64,000 nt of DNA. Source: Brugia malayi. Taxonomy: Eukaryota > Nematoda > Chromadorea > Rhabditida > Onchocercidae. Positions 38,601-53,600 of the stretch are shown here, piece by piece (the first letter of the stretch is position 1; every line of letters begins with the position of its first letter). The notes below the pieces were generated by a model. The model was not told the DNA's origin. It saw only the letters and a program-made list of their open reading frames with translations, and searched no databases. Location: NCBI RefSeq assembly GCF_000002995.4, contig NW_025062477.1:9706649-9770648 (forward strand), in the 5' to 3' direction. The position numbers and the translations under genes are program-made.

Positions 38601-41600
38601 CCAACCTTAAATGGACACAAATTTTCTTTTTTGGGTTATATGAGACATAGACTATAGTCTTTACTTAGTAATCCTAATCTTGTAATATCTCAACTTATTT
38701 TTTTCCTCTTTATCCAAATTCCTATTTATCTTTTTAATATAATTTGAGATGCAACTTCTAAATTTTCGGTTGCTTGACTTTGTAGAGATGATGCTTTGAG
38801 TTAAAATCTGTTCTTTTTAATGTAAAATTATATAACGACTAATTATGCATTCAAATAAATTCAAGAATAATTGCTATAAATCATTTAAGCATTATTTTCA
38901 AGCATACAGTTTTAAAATTTTGTGGGAGAGAGGCATATTTTCCAGCAAAAACGTTTAGCATGTTTTCTGATTATTATGGAATATGCTGTTTGTAAAGCGA
39001 CCATCGAATTCGACCATCGAAAGCATCTTAGATCTGAACCATATGTTTTTTTTTTGGAGTAAATAGAAAATGATCAATATTTTAAATATTCGAAACCTTT
39101 CTTATTCGTTCAGGCATGCATACTTCTAATTCATATGCGCACTCCAAGGAAATTTAATCAAGTTTTTTTTAATAGCTTTTTAAATCTTTTAGATAAAACA
39201 AATAGAAATGACAAAGAGATGATATCTAGAACTAGTCTGCCAACTCATTAAATAACTAGATTGAACATTTTATGCAATATTTACTTTTGTAGCACTCAGT
39301 TTTTTTAAAGAAATAGTTCAAATGCTCTTGAATACTTCCTTCTTCATTGACGTTATTATGCATATCTAATCTCTGATACTTTTGGCGCTATGAAACTTTC
39401 GTAGTATTTTACACGTTTAGCGAAAGTGCATTTCTTTTCCAAACAATGGTCACAATAAAATGGAAAAGGAATAAAAGTGTTTAACTTCGAAATCCTATTC
39501 AAATGTGACTTCAGAACTCGGACAGTTTATAAAGATTGGATAAATTCGTTCACTAATTCTAACGAAATTAGAACCGCGAGAATCCAATTTCAGCCGGTTT
39601 TCGTTTAGACTTGTGAACTGCTACCGTGAACCTGAAGTGCAAGCCCGATATTAGAAAGTGAGAGGTCATAATTCCATCTTTCCACAGGCTTTTTTATGTC
39701 TTTCAAATTAAAATTGGTAGCAATTGCAATGGCAGCAAATGACCTCGATAGGTTGCGTTCCTATAATTATGCCAGCATTGTGTTTGAGAATCATTTTCCC
39801 ATCATTCCGTATCTCCCCAATTGTTACGCATTATCCGGCCTTTTTCCCCTCCTCCTTTTCCTCTACTCCTCAAAATATCATAATACAAGTGAAGGCAAGA
39901 AGATAAGGAAAGGAAAAGAAGATGGAAGAACAATTTAGAGGCAAGCAGGTACAGAAAGGATATGCTGCTTTGCCGTCGTTTTCTTCGTGCTCAAAATTTT
40001 CACAGATCACTTACGACCATGGTGCGGTGATGGTAGGTAGCTCGTAAGGCCATTGACCTGTTCGCCTCATCCCTAATTACAACTCTTTACAGGACACACG
40101 AGCAATGATGGTATAGAGATTGAACAATATACATCCCGAAGACCTTCAAATTATTCATTCATCAACAAAATTCATTCCTCATCATGACTTGATGTTGAGA
40201 CAGAAGTCTTCATAATTTAGAAATATAATTGGTATCCCCCATAGCAAAGCAAACTAAGAAAATAGTGACATCTCTTCCCTTGGTGAAATCTGTAGATGAT
40301 AATAGGCGATGATAATACGTTGGTGAAAATCGAAGAGTGCGAAGTAAAATTATAATTACTGTCAAAGAAAGTTTTGGTACCACGTGCAAATATGACATAA
40401 GAATTAGGGTGACAAGCCTCCGACAATCTTACCAACTAACAATGGAAGAAATGTCTACATTAGCAGTTAGAACCTCTTCTTGCAGATTTATGTACGGATC
40501 ATCATCTTGTCAGGCATGTACTCCATTATTGTACTGAATGATAAGATGATTACAGGATCTTACTATCTGGATTGCCACACGAATTGTGGCAGAAATCTGT
40601 GGATCATCATATCCCCAAATTTTCAGGACAGCGAATCTCGGTATGATCACTATTTATTTGAACCTCTACAATATATTATATTGTGTTTATTGATTAGACT
40701 ATCGACGATATTGACTAATAAAGGGATAGAAAATGCGTATTTTACTACCATCTGAGTGATTTTTTATACATCAAAAGATGCGAAACATTTGTAGTGTCAG
40801 TGAAAAGATTCAATAGAAGTATTGAAATATACCTGTGATGTTACTGTTGATAAATACGCCTATTATTAAATCGAAAAATTTTTTCTTTCGATTGCTCATC
40901 TCCAAGCACAGCGATATTGTAACATTCGATTTATGATAATAAAAGGACATTGAAGGGGAGAGAGATGCAAAGAGAAACGATGCTTTTCGTCGGTTAGCTA
41001 ACCCTATTATTATCGGCATCCTGTCCGTTTACTATCATTCAGGCACATGTTACCGGTTGTTGTTGAGGATGAATGTACCTTTAGAAACTCTGCCCCGCCC
41101 CACTCCACCCAGTGCTCTTATCCAACAATTATAGATTATTAGTGTGGAATTACTGGACAAAGATAATAAGTACTGTTATTGTAGTGACAAGTCATTTGAA
41201 GATCGTGAAGTAAGTTAATCGCTATTTTTATTAGCCTAGCTATAGAGAAAGAACGGCGAAAGAGATTCAGCTAGTCTTTGGCTAAAAGTTGGAAAGGTTA
41301 AGGATATTTTAATTGCTCTACTTCCTTCAAAGTTTTCCTCATTGCTAAAATAAGTCTTTATTATTATCTGCTCATCTTTCTCTCTTTCTGCTACTGTTAT
41401 AATTAATCCATTACAATACTATTTCATTGCTCTATCTATTGCCTATCTTCTTCTTTCATCGCTGTATTAGTGTTAATGGGTGTGAGTTACCAATTTTTTA
41501 TTCTCTCAGCTGAGGATTTCTCTTCTGGTGGAAGAGGATGTTAAGTGTTGAAGAAGTACTGTAACGGTAAACTCTTGGTGAACTTTGCAGAGAGTATTGA

Positions 41601-44600
41601 AGTGACGGAGAAAGATGACGGATAAAGAAAATTCTAGACAGAGAGAGGTTGGTTTATATGCTGACTTGCTACCAGCGATGTCCCGATTTGTTGACTTAAA
41701 ACAGTTTGGGAAACATTTTGGAAGTAACAATTAATCTCATTTTTACTTCAATCATGAATATCTTCATTTGGAGGAGAAGAGATGAAACTAAAAATGAAGG
41801 GGAAAGAATGATTGGTGCACGAAAACACTGGTTGGTATTATCTTCAATTACACAACATCCTGCTACTCATCCAACACAGCCACACCACATCGAGACCAAT
41901 GAATGAATATTTCGCAACAACAATACTTATCAATTGGCTCTCGATAAGCTGATGTTGGCGCAACAATCGTTCACTTATTTTTTCCACTCCTTCTTTTCCC
42001 TTATATTGTTTTATTATCAGTATAATATTTTGAGACTTTTTTAAAAATAACTCATGACATTGTAGCTGTTCGTTGACATTATTGTGATAATTTTTACTAC
42101 TCAGTTAAGCTAAAACAAGTCTTTTGCGTAGATCACGAATTATGTCTAATAGGAACAAGAATAATCTTACATCATCACAAATCTTTGATTCTAATTTCTA
42201 CATAAGACATCTCAATAATATAATCAATCTTAGTTGTTTGCATCATTAACAAGATTAAATTTTATGAAAGATTGCCATTAATATTTGTTTTTTATTATGG
42301 CAACGCTATTTAAACTGTTAGCTTGGAATCATCTTAATATTTTCGCTTTATATTCCCTAAATGAGTGCTTTTTTATCTTAATTATATGCATGTCCTCCCA
42401 ATTTTTTAATTTCCCTTCATCTGTAATTCATACATAGTTGACTGCATTACTTAATTACTTCTTAATCTTTATGACTTGCAGCAATTATATTTACCTCCAA
42501 ATACGACTCCAGTGGCTTTTTGTCCTTAGACCTTTTTGACAACTGCTACCATCATTCTCACTCCTACTACTCATCATCAAATTGCAATTAAGTAGTAGTA
42601 AAGTGGTCCACTTAAGCCTATCTACAAATAATAGCCCGCTGCCAACAGCACATCGATAATACGAAGAAGTGGAAGAGGAAGAAATAGTAATTACCAAATA
42701 GAAAAGATCCACCAACGAAGCGAAGTATCTTAACTAGAAAATATCTCTATTGTCCTCCCACTGGGTTAATGCTTCCGCATTAATTGCAACTTCCCATTTT
42801 CTACCCTATCTACCTTTTCTAATGAGCTTTTTGAGGCAATTTATTCGAGAAGGTGAAGATTATCCTGTGCATATGAACGGTGCATATGAAATGCACCGTC
42901 CTCTTTCAGTTTTGTGTCCTTTTATTCTGTTCCTTCTCTCAAGGTGATGACCAAATGTAGCCTTTAATGAGATGTATTGTCCGTAGCCTTTTGTTTTAAC
43001 TCTTTTACCAAATACCACGATTTCTACTTATGTCAGATGATATGAGTGACTATGAAATGTCATAAAATATGATTAACTCTTTTTTTTATTTATTTTGACT
43101 TCTGTGGATATCTAATCAGCAATAAGTTCAAGAAGATAATAAGATGTGGCGATTATTAATCGTTCCATTCTACAAATATTATTCCAATCCTATTAAAATT
43201 ATCTTGATGAATAGACTTTTATACCTACAGTAAATCTCATTTTGATTTTTTTAAATAGAATTTTAATGACTAAGTAGTATTTTTTTTACTACTATTTTAC
43301 TGAATTCCATCTATTTTTTTCTTGCCTGAAGTTGGTCTTACGCTCCTTTAAGAGAAATAGCATATCATCGAAGAGGGACAGGTCGGTAAAAAGAAAGAAA
43401 AAATGTGTCTAGAAAATCTAATATGTCTTTGTGCAATATTATAATGTATGCTGATAAGAATATTGCATTATTCAAAACTTCCTGACAAGTTTTTAGGTTG
43501 TAATTCTAATTTGAAAATATTGCTGCTTATGCAAGGATTTGTATTGTAATCCGCTCTGCTTAAGTGTTATAGCTTCATCTAATATCTTTTCAACTAGCTT
43601 CATTTATAGATTCTGCAATACCTCATTTGACTTCTGTAAATTGCTAGTCGTTCATTGATTGCTTTGAATGTCTAAAACAGAGAAAAGCACTTAATGTTAG
43701 TGTAAAATATCACGAAGAACTTTCGGAGTATGTTATAAAGCAACGAAGTGTTTAAGGATGTGGTATTGATTATTAGTTCATCAGTAAGTTGTGCTTAATG
43801 TAGCTTTCTCTTATTTTATCTTATGCCTTAACATCATAGTTAATTTGTAATATTAACGACGCGTAGCATCACTAATTGATCTATGAAGTCGAAGTAATTA
43901 CTGTGGCGAATATGGGCGGTGCTAATACTCTCATCGGCTAATTCATTTGTCATTGGAAAGGCGTGGCTCTTCGCTAACGCTGATTGGCCAATTTTGGTTT
44001 CAAATGAGCGAATTGTCTTCAAACGCTGATTACCATTGCCTGTGTAACAGTCTTTACAGATATGCATGCATGCATGCATATGTGTTTTAGTTCTCATCAG
44101 TGCTTATCTTTTAATCATTGATACTTTCTATTTGACATGGCGTATTATTTTCTCAATGTTTCCTTTTGTTCGACTGAAAAAGTTCTGAAATTGTCATATT
44201 TTGATGTCTCAAGAAAGAGGCATTAAATAAATGCTACAAGTAATTGTTGATATTGTTATCGATTGGTAGAGCTTTCATAAAGCTTTCATTGAAGGAATAG
44301 AGAGAACTGAGGACAGGCTGTCTTTTCAGTATCGCTCTTTCAACGATTTGTTCATTCATAGGAATTATGGTTTTATGGGGGTTCAGTCGTAATGTTACTT
44401 ATATATTTTCCGACAACAAGTTTAAATGTATAAGGTTTCGGAATTTTGATAAGAGTGTGGGTGATTCTTATAGAGCATGAATTTTTTTAATTTATGGTAG
44501 CTTATTATTGGTCATAGCAACTTGTTGTCATTTTCTCGTATCCACATATCAGTATGGGAATTAGTCCATTATTTTTATTTATTCCAGATGAATCATATGC

Positions 44601-47600
44601 GTGAGGGTGGCACCGCTGGAATATCATTATCAGCGTCAGCAGCACTGTGTCGAATTAGTTCCGCTAAAAGTGCTGTACAAGTTCGTTGTCGCGCATGTCA
44701 AGAAATCTTATCATGGTAATTTTTTCTTTTTTTAGAATTTCTTATGACGTTCTATCGACTTTTGCTTTCATTTGAAATTCCTCGGTGATTTCTCAGTGTT
44801 TATTATATATTGCAAGAAAATCTGTTATTAGTTATAAGAATCAAAAGTTTAGTCAGTGGTTTCTCACATAGTTCTACATCGTTTAGACAGTCTTTTGCAT
44901 CCACGGAAAATTGCTTCAGAATAAGTTAGTCTTTGAGAATTCTTCATGACAGCTGGATTATTAGGATAAACGATCTTGCTTCTCATCTTCCGTCATTTTA
45001 TAGTATTTTGTGAAATTACGGGAAAAAAGTTTTCTTTTTACTTCCTGCGCATGATGTGTTGCATAAATTATTTTCTCAATAATAAAAAGCAAAAAAAAAT
45101 GATTTGAGATCCATTTTCATGTTTTGGTAATGAATCATTCTGTAGGAAAGCTGATAAAGAACGCGAAGATAGAAGAATAGGAGATCTAGGAAAATGTAAT
45201 AACAGAACGATTTTTTTTTTTAAATATGCAGCAGCAAAAAACAAGTGTTTTTGTCGATCCGTTCATATTCTGCTTTTCTACTGCATATTTTTATAGCCAT
45301 TTAAGTATCGACAACTTACACATCACAGCAGTTTCAGAATGATGAGAAGTTCTAAAAAGGAGGATATGGGAAATAGAAGAAGCTTGTATCGATATCCACC
45401 GCCATCCTTTTCGGAGGAGAATAATACAACTTGAAGTGTTGAACCCTGTTCCCCATTTCAAGGATTTAAGAAGCTTTGCTTACCATACAGCGACAAATTG
45501 ACACAAATTTAATTTCCATCGATTTTATCTCTTCAGTATTGATAAGCAACTAGGAGATGAATCGCATTAGATTTTGACGGAAACTAATCAAATTAAGATT
45601 TCTGGTTTTTTCAAAATCATTTTGTATTTTCAAAATGATTTCATGAAAAGCATCCCAACAAGCTATCAGTTGATTTACTGTGTGTGCAGTTTGATAAGTG
45701 AAAATACTTTTCCAGTCCATTGGCACTACGTGAACATTGTGAGAGCCGAGCACACTCTGTCCGAATAGCGCAGCTTGCATCGATGTCCACTGAAACTGGA
45801 TGCGCCCCGGATGGTAGTTCTGCACCAATGGCTGCGATATCGATGTCACCCAGTCCAGAAACTGTTCTTGAGTGTCGACATTGTTCTTTTGAGACAACTA
45901 ATGCTGCAGGTGCTATCAGTAAGTTTTAAATATAAATTTATATGCCGACTGATTTAAACTGGACTTTTCTACGCATAATCTTTGTTCATTAATACTTCAC
46001 TGAATAAATAACGAAAATTCTTGCAGTCAGATTTTAAAACAAATTTATTCTTATTCGGTGTAAGTTGCAGAACATATGCAGCAACACCCACCAAATGTGG
46101 AAAATACTGGAACAGAACAAGAAGGTTTAAATCTGGAGACTAGTTGCGGTAAGTATTTTATGCATTAGAACAATTATTAGAGATAGGGAAATAGAATTGC
46201 TGCAGTAGCATATATAGTCTAATATATGTTAGTGGAGCAATTTCCGCTGCAGATAAATTTTTTCAAAAAATTCACAAAACAGAAAAATTTTAAAAACATT
46301 ATCAGTTTTGCCATTGTGCTATTCCACCCGGAATCTTTATACCTAATATTCGGTTTATTATATTTAATGCCTAATAGTTAGAACAAATTTTCAAATAAAC
46401 TAGCATTAGTAGTTTTGGAGACTTTGTGACTGAGGGACTGCTTTCAAATAAAATTAGTTCATACTTTATCAGTTCTCTACTAATTAAACATGACATTTGT
46501 TCTGGAAAATTTCTGAACTATAAGTTGCTAGATGTTCCAGACAATTTCATAAATCGTTTCCCAAATTTACTTTTCTAAGAATATATTTTGAAAACAGATT
46601 GTTTTATAATGGCTATGGGAAAAATAATATGAAAGGTGCACCAAAATTAAGTGTTTTGCAGTTAATAGACAGTGCGATTGCAGTTGATGCTATGAAAATT
46701 AAAAGAAAAAAAAAAAAAAAAACTAGTTTTCAATTTGCTTCTGCGATTAGTTAGTAGTTAATTGTGGATTGAGGTCTGAGAGATAGTGAAACCTGTGGAA
46801 TCAACGAGGTAATTGGAAATAAAAAAGAGAAGAGAACGAATAATCCCTAATCTTTAAATTTTAAAATGATCTTGATTTGAAGCGACTATCTTTATCTCTG
46901 ACTCCCGTCATTCTACAAATTCACTTGTTGAAATTGTGCATAAACGATAATTGGTTTGATGAACAGCAAAGAGAGATAGATGAGGCGAATTGGGAGAAGG
47001 ACTGAATAAAATAGTGGCTACGTACCTCCTGCCGAGATTAAATTAATATAACTATTAGCCAACCGAAACTAATGCCGGATATGACGACAGATCCTCAAAA
47101 TCTAACAAACAATAAATGGACGACGTCGTCTTGTTCTCCTCTCACCATTCTAATCGTGATTCTATATCATCCAATTTACCAAAATCCGAAAATTTAATTT
47201 TGTGAGTAACCACGATAGTAATAATCTGCTGAACTTCTCTTACATTGAAGCCTTAATCTACAGATAAATTTATACCTAGATATGCAAATTAGCACTCACA
47301 AAATCGTAAACCATTTTCTGACGAATGACAAATAAATCTGTTATTTATTGTACTATAAGTACTTTATTGTCATTGCTATTAATTGAGTCACTTTCATTGC
47401 TAATAGTATAGTTGTCGTATGTAGATGATTAATTGATAATGAATGTTAAGAGAATACATCATCAATTTTATCATCATCAAGAAATCATACAATCTATAAC
47501 TGCAGCAATTACAAATAATGTGGTCGTCATATCGCTTTCTTTGTCTGCAGTTTTCCATTTCATAGAGAGACCATGAATCACAAATCGTTAAAGTGGTATT

Positions 47601-50600
47601 TGGCAAAAATTAGCATTGTATGTATTTACATTTCATAAAGAACTTTTTCTCTAAGATGAGTCAAAATTTCGCTTACTTTGCTTCGCAAATACTTGGAAAT
47701 TTTGTTTGCCAAGCATTAATGTATTTTAAGTTTTCAAGAAAATCGTCACAGTCGGAATGCAATCGCTATCACTAGTAATTTTGTATCTGATGGTGCTTGC
47801 AAAACAACACTGCATCACGTTGACATGCATATGTAGAAGGCACAGAAATGATGAATAGTTAACGTGAATTTGTAATGTTGTTGTGGTGCAAGTTGCGTTT
47901 GATCTGCAAACTAGAAGGATAGGTATGATCATTTTTAAGGAGACGCACTGACCAACTGCAAACTATCATAGCATCAGTAATTATAACTGGAACTCATATG
48001 AGATCTTTGACCTTACCCTTCAGATTTTATAGCATTTTATATGAAGACGATTGAATTTATAGAAACTTTTTGAAAAAAAGAGATTAAGATTGCTATTTAA
48101 AATAGGGAGCTACAGATCTTTGAAAGGGTAGAAAGATTTTTGCTACGAAGATATATGAATGATGCTGAATGATTTAAGATAGACTGATTTTTTTTGACGA
48201 AGGAATTGTTGGAATGGGAAGGTATTATTGTCCAGGCGCATCACCACGACTGTAAGTTCACTCACTACATTAGGTTTTCTTATTGAACATTTAATCATAT
48301 CCTGGACTTGTTTCCTCCTTTTTTTTGAAATTTCTCTTAGAAACCTAACCTTATCAGTATTTACGATCATCGGGAGTTTAAATAAGATTGTTGATTAGTA
48401 TTTCAATTATCAATCATTCTCATTGCTTCCTTTCAAATTCTTTTCATTATTGTTATGCCTCCAAGAATAAAGGTTATATAGCGATCTAAAGATTAATCTA
48501 GTAGATTTGTATGATAATATTTATTGTGAACTGCGAAATAATCTTTGCTTAGCAGGAAATAGCTTTAATAATTATAAGGAGATATGTGTTATACTACTCA
48601 TTAACTAAATACGTAATGTTTTGTTTCTGGAACATTTCTAGTTACAATATTGCATTTGCATACATTAACTATATGTTTGTCCGAAAGGCACACATAACTG
48701 TTCCTCCTTCCAATCATGCTTTTTAACTTTCACCGCTCTGAGGGACTCATTTTATCATTAGGATTGCCAGAATTGTTCTATGAATCGTAAAGTGACTACC
48801 CTTACGTTTCAGTTTCAAGAAAAGAGCCAACGATAATCGTCAAATTTTATTTGATCCACCCGTTGAAGAGACTTTAATAATTCACTCTTTGTCCCCTCAC
48901 CACTACATATATCATTTTAAATTTAATAAAATTTAAAGGAGTACTCCATACAATTTTTTATTTGTTTATTACTACAAATATTGTGATTTCTTTGAGTGAA
49001 GCTATGATAAAAGGATGTTAACGTGGAGGAAGGAATGAGAATTGATACCTTCTCTAACATTCAAATTGTTTTGTCATTAGCGCCACTCACTACATTTACT
49101 GTTTTTCCTCATTTGCGCTTCTTTTTAAATTATCACATTTCTTCCTACCACTCTGCTAGACATCTTAATGTGTAATTAGAGGTTTAGTGAGGTAGGACGA
49201 GGTGATGAATGAAGACAAGAATGGAAACGACAGTTGTCGGCGAACATTAAGGACCTGCGAACCTCGCATGCAAACAAACGCTGCGGAGGAAGACAAGAAG
49301 TGAAAGAGAAGAAAAGACTAGAAATAAAGAAGAGAAAGATGAGATGATTAGCGAAGGTCACACATACAATTAATGTTGTGTATATATGTTGAGAATCAAA
49401 TATCCAAATTGCGGGGAATGTGCTTCGCTTCATTGAGAGGGCGCTAAAGGATGTGTAGGGGCGGAGAAGGTTGAGAAGCAAGAGATGCTAATGGCAGTGG
49501 TGGGGGGTGACAGTGATGTTGTTGTTCATATTGGTAAAATCACAATAGTATAATTATAATTAAACGACAGATTTACGTGGCGGTTACCAAATCAAGAAGA
49601 GCACTGGTATAAATTTGCTGAAGCTAAAATGAAGAATTCATTTCTTGAAACGTTCTGTTCAGTACAGCTGTACTTGAAAATGAAGATTCAAATTCGATGT
49701 TTTGATGCTAATAGCACTTCAACTAAATTGCTTAGTTCAATAACTTATCTGACCTCAAATCAACGTAATAATGTATTGAAATACTGATTCGAGATCGTAT
49801 TACAGTAAATTTGTAATAATTATTCCAAAGTACAGATCTCGTTAGTAACGGACTTGGAATTGATAGAGTTCAAAATGTGCCGTGTTGGCTTGTTTAATTT
49901 GTTCTCCTCTACAAGCATAAAAATAGATTTCTGTCATGACAATAATGATGCATTTGTGTATCACAGTTAATTAAAAACACTCATCTGACAGTAATGCATT
50001 TCTTGAGAATTGTGACTTCATTCTAAATCTGCTTGGTAGGATTGAATTTCGTAAAGGACATTTGCTTAGGATATATAACAAATGGTGCCTACTTATTTCT
50101 TTTCTCTGGAATGATGAAGCTAAGGTAAATTAATATTTGGCTGCTGAGAGAATGAGTATGTTTGTTACATAGCTCTTACACTTTTTAGTACATAGCTTTA
50201 GTTTTTATAAATGAAACAGACAAAGTGAAATTTTTATATGATAATTTCATCTTCAAAACAAATTTCTACAAACCATTTTTTCCAAAATTAATCCTTCAAC
50301 AAATCGCGAAGAATTTAGAATTTAGTAGATTTCATCATCCCTGACAGGCATGGCATCTTTTGATTTACTGCATGTTTTGAAAGGTCTGACAGACAAAATG
50401 CAGAAATCAGTTATTTTTCAGTGATAGATAGAAGAACAAATTTGATATGGAACAAGTAATTTGTTACTGTACTGTTTCATTTCATTTATGAGTAGGTTTG
50501 AAGAAATAATTAAGCAGTTCAACGACATTTCTATCCTTATAAGAAACATCAGGAATAGACACAATGAATCTATATATCATCATTTTAACTTAATGAGTTT

Positions 50601-53600
50601 ATAAATATTGCATACATTGTTAAGTTTCTATCTATAAACTTATCTCCACTTCATTTCTCTTCCACCATATGTAATATAATAATAACTAGTTATAATTAAA
50701 CAAATAGTAGTTTCACGATATAATGCATGTGAGGAATTGAATAGTTGACTAATACTATTTAAATTTTGGTATGGTTGGTCTCTTCGACCCGCCTTCTTTC
50801 CTTCACATTCGTTTACCTTTCTCAGTAAGTGATGATTTTAATCATTTGTGCAACAGCGGTAGTTATAGGTATGGGGTAAAAGAAAGGGAGAGTTGGATAG
50901 TAAGATATCATTTTCAATTATACGATTGCACTGATTTCAATGAATTGAATTAAACAAAAATTTATACACCATTAGTCAAAAGCAAATGTAATGTAGAACT
51001 TTTATATTGTAACTATTGAGATTTAAATTCTTTATAATTGTTTGTGATACTTCAATCATGTTGTTGCTGTTGTCTAAAGTTCATGACTACTTTCTCTATT
51101 GTTATTATTATTTTTTTATTATCATTAGAAATATGAACTAGCATTACTCTCTAGGAATCTATAATTATGTCTTTTGAACAATCATCCTAGGCTATTTTTT
51201 TATGCCATTCAGCTTGGCTGTTGGATGGAATAATCTCTTTTGATCATTTTATTGATGAAAAACGAAAATTCAGGTGATTGTCGATTAGTTTCGAGAATGT
51301 TTCCATTGTTATCAGCAAAATCATTGTTATCACTTACTTGTTGCTTATCTCTTATAATACTGTTTATTTTTGGTACTACACCCACCTAAATCAAATTAAA
51401 TTTAATGCATATTTATTGGGAATTTATTATTGATGTTGCAGAAGGGTCAGGAAAAAGTCAGCTGTACATCATCAGGATGTTGGATAGTTGTTCATTATTA
51501 TCATCACAATCATAATTGTCATTTAATGTCATGCAATGCCGTTTTTATAGAAACTTTGTTTTTTAATTTCCTCTTCGCTGAATTTCACTTGGCTATACTT
51601 GGAGAGCGGCAGCAGATAGTTTTCAAATTATTCCAACGTTGAAATAATAATAAATGAAAGAGGTTTTCAAATGCACAATGCTGCCATCGTTGTAACTGCA
51701 AAATTTCCGTTCAAAATTCCCCTTTTTCATCAAATTTTAGTTAAAATTAAATTTCTGGTTGAGCGTTCAATACCTGTAATTTATTCGAGTAGTACTCATT
51801 CTGTTTCTTTCCTTCTTTTTCTCTACTTGCGTCCTTTGCTAACCTTTAATTGATTAAACTGAGACAAATACGAAGACACGGCTGTCATTTGACGCTTCAC
51901 ATTGAGATTATAAAGAGTTGTCCTGTAATGCTTCTTTGGTGGCTTTTTTAATTTGCTAATATAAGATTCAATGTGGTCGCAGCTGTCCTTGCTCTCGCAT
52001 TTCTTGATGCTGTTACCATACCAGTGGCTAATATTTATCATTGGTCGGCCAGCTAATTCTGGCAATTGAAAAATATTGGTAAATTTAGGATAATGAAACA
52101 CAACATTTCTGGAATAAGTGAGATAAGAGAACCTGTTTAAATGCGAAATTAGGAGAAAATGGGATCGAAGTTGAGTTTTGAGGCTTTTCCACTTGTAGAC
52201 CTAACTAAGAAGCTGATTTGTTCATTTGATAAGAATGTAATATCGTTAGATGCGCAAATTCAACAATTAAAAGATGCGCCTTCCTTTCACTATGACATAT
52301 TAATAACGGGTTCAAATGGACTCAAGCATGTGTCTTTCTGTTCTTGTTACTCTTCGTTTATTATACTTGTTTGAATGAGGATAGGGCAAGCATGTAATTA
52401 AGTTGCAATGAATGGAATTTCATAACGGAAGGCTCTATCAAAATGATCAGTCAATAATTCTAAAAATCATTTTCAATAATTTTTTCTAAAAAAGGGAAAG
52501 GAAAAAGGAAGGGAAATCCAAAATGATTATATTAATTTCACCCAAACGAATGTTAGCGTAATTTCCGCTCGCTATAAAAAAATTTTTTCCCTTTTTCCTC
52601 CATCTCTTTACTACCTCCGTTTGCATCCAATGCTACTAACCTTCTCCTAGCCTCATCGAGATGATTTCCCTGAAATGATTTCACTTTCACGTGCCTGCCG
52701 AATTGAGACGTCTATGCTGATCAATAGCAACTGCAACGTATTTGTCTAATCTGTGGTTCAAATTGTTGCAAGAAGTGAATGCTTGTGATGACGAAAACAC
52801 CTTGTCCTTCCTGATCATTTATAATGTTCCAGTGTTTCACTGCTCATACTCACAGGCTTGCTTGTTCAGCTATTTAGTCACCTTTATAAACTTGATTCTT
52901 CTGATTACTTGTATGATGGGCAATAAGTGCCTAAAGCTTATAAGCCTAATGATAGCAATAGCAGTAGCACTCTTATGATAGCAATAGCGCTAGGGAATAT
53001 CGATATGCTTGTCGTCTCTTTCTTTTTTTTTTCTCGTAAGCCATTCGATCGCATTTGGTGAGATGAAAAGTAGGCCTCACGCCCAAAAGTAACACCAAAG
53101 TCATCAGGTCTAAGGAATCGATGGCACTGCGTGCATAGCAACAAAATTTTATGTATGATGACAAAAGCTTATTTAGGTTAGTTGGCAAATAAACTGATAT
53201 GCTTTTTAAAATGTTTCATTTCTTCATTATCCTGATGTCAATTCTTGGTCTCTTATCCAAAATCTTGAGTTACATTCCTGCGTTAGCTTAGTTGAACTCA
53301 AATTAATTGTTGGTCTCTCAGTTTAAGGCTCATTTTTGATGTACGATTACTTGTGTTTATTGGAGCCATCATCCTGAAAGCTGTAATGGTTTTTTCTAGC
53401 ACCACCAATATGACTCTCTCCATTTAACTTCGTCAGTCTTGCATCTTTTTTAAAATTTTCTCAAGGACAACTTCTCTTTTTCCTCCTCCAGCATTCCGGT
53501 TCAATCCTTCTCTCATCCTTCTCATCTTCTGCGTTCTTCTTCCCTTCCCTTTTTTCGGCGTATTGGGTAACGGATGTGCGCACAAAATTTACATTTTCCC

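Larger units (their letters stand above)
35292..44587 (+). other. zfh-2: zfh-2 intron 7 (9.3 kb)
   Basis: GTAAGT to TTCCAG, phase 0. Contains a TTG/ATT trinucleotide stretch (36835-36896), CA-rich satellite (37481-37600), higher-complexity patches at 39540-40110 and 43855-44095, and a hairpin at 42877-42899. No conserved exon seen; direct joining of exons 7 and 8 reproduces the vertebrate finger linker. Confidence 0.75.

Noticed and set aside
45550..45897. 115-codon minus-strand frame
   Set aside because: Shadow of zfh-2 exon 9 on the opposite strand, which encodes ZF5/ZF6.
45901..45911. Donor GTGCTA at 45910 for exon 9
   Set aside because: Keeps the frame but shortens ZF6 to 9 residues; GTAAGT at 45919 is a stronger donor and restores 12.
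49176..49481. 101-codon minus-strand frame in intron 10
   Set aside because: Arises from purine-rich + strand DNA; no motif or splice context.
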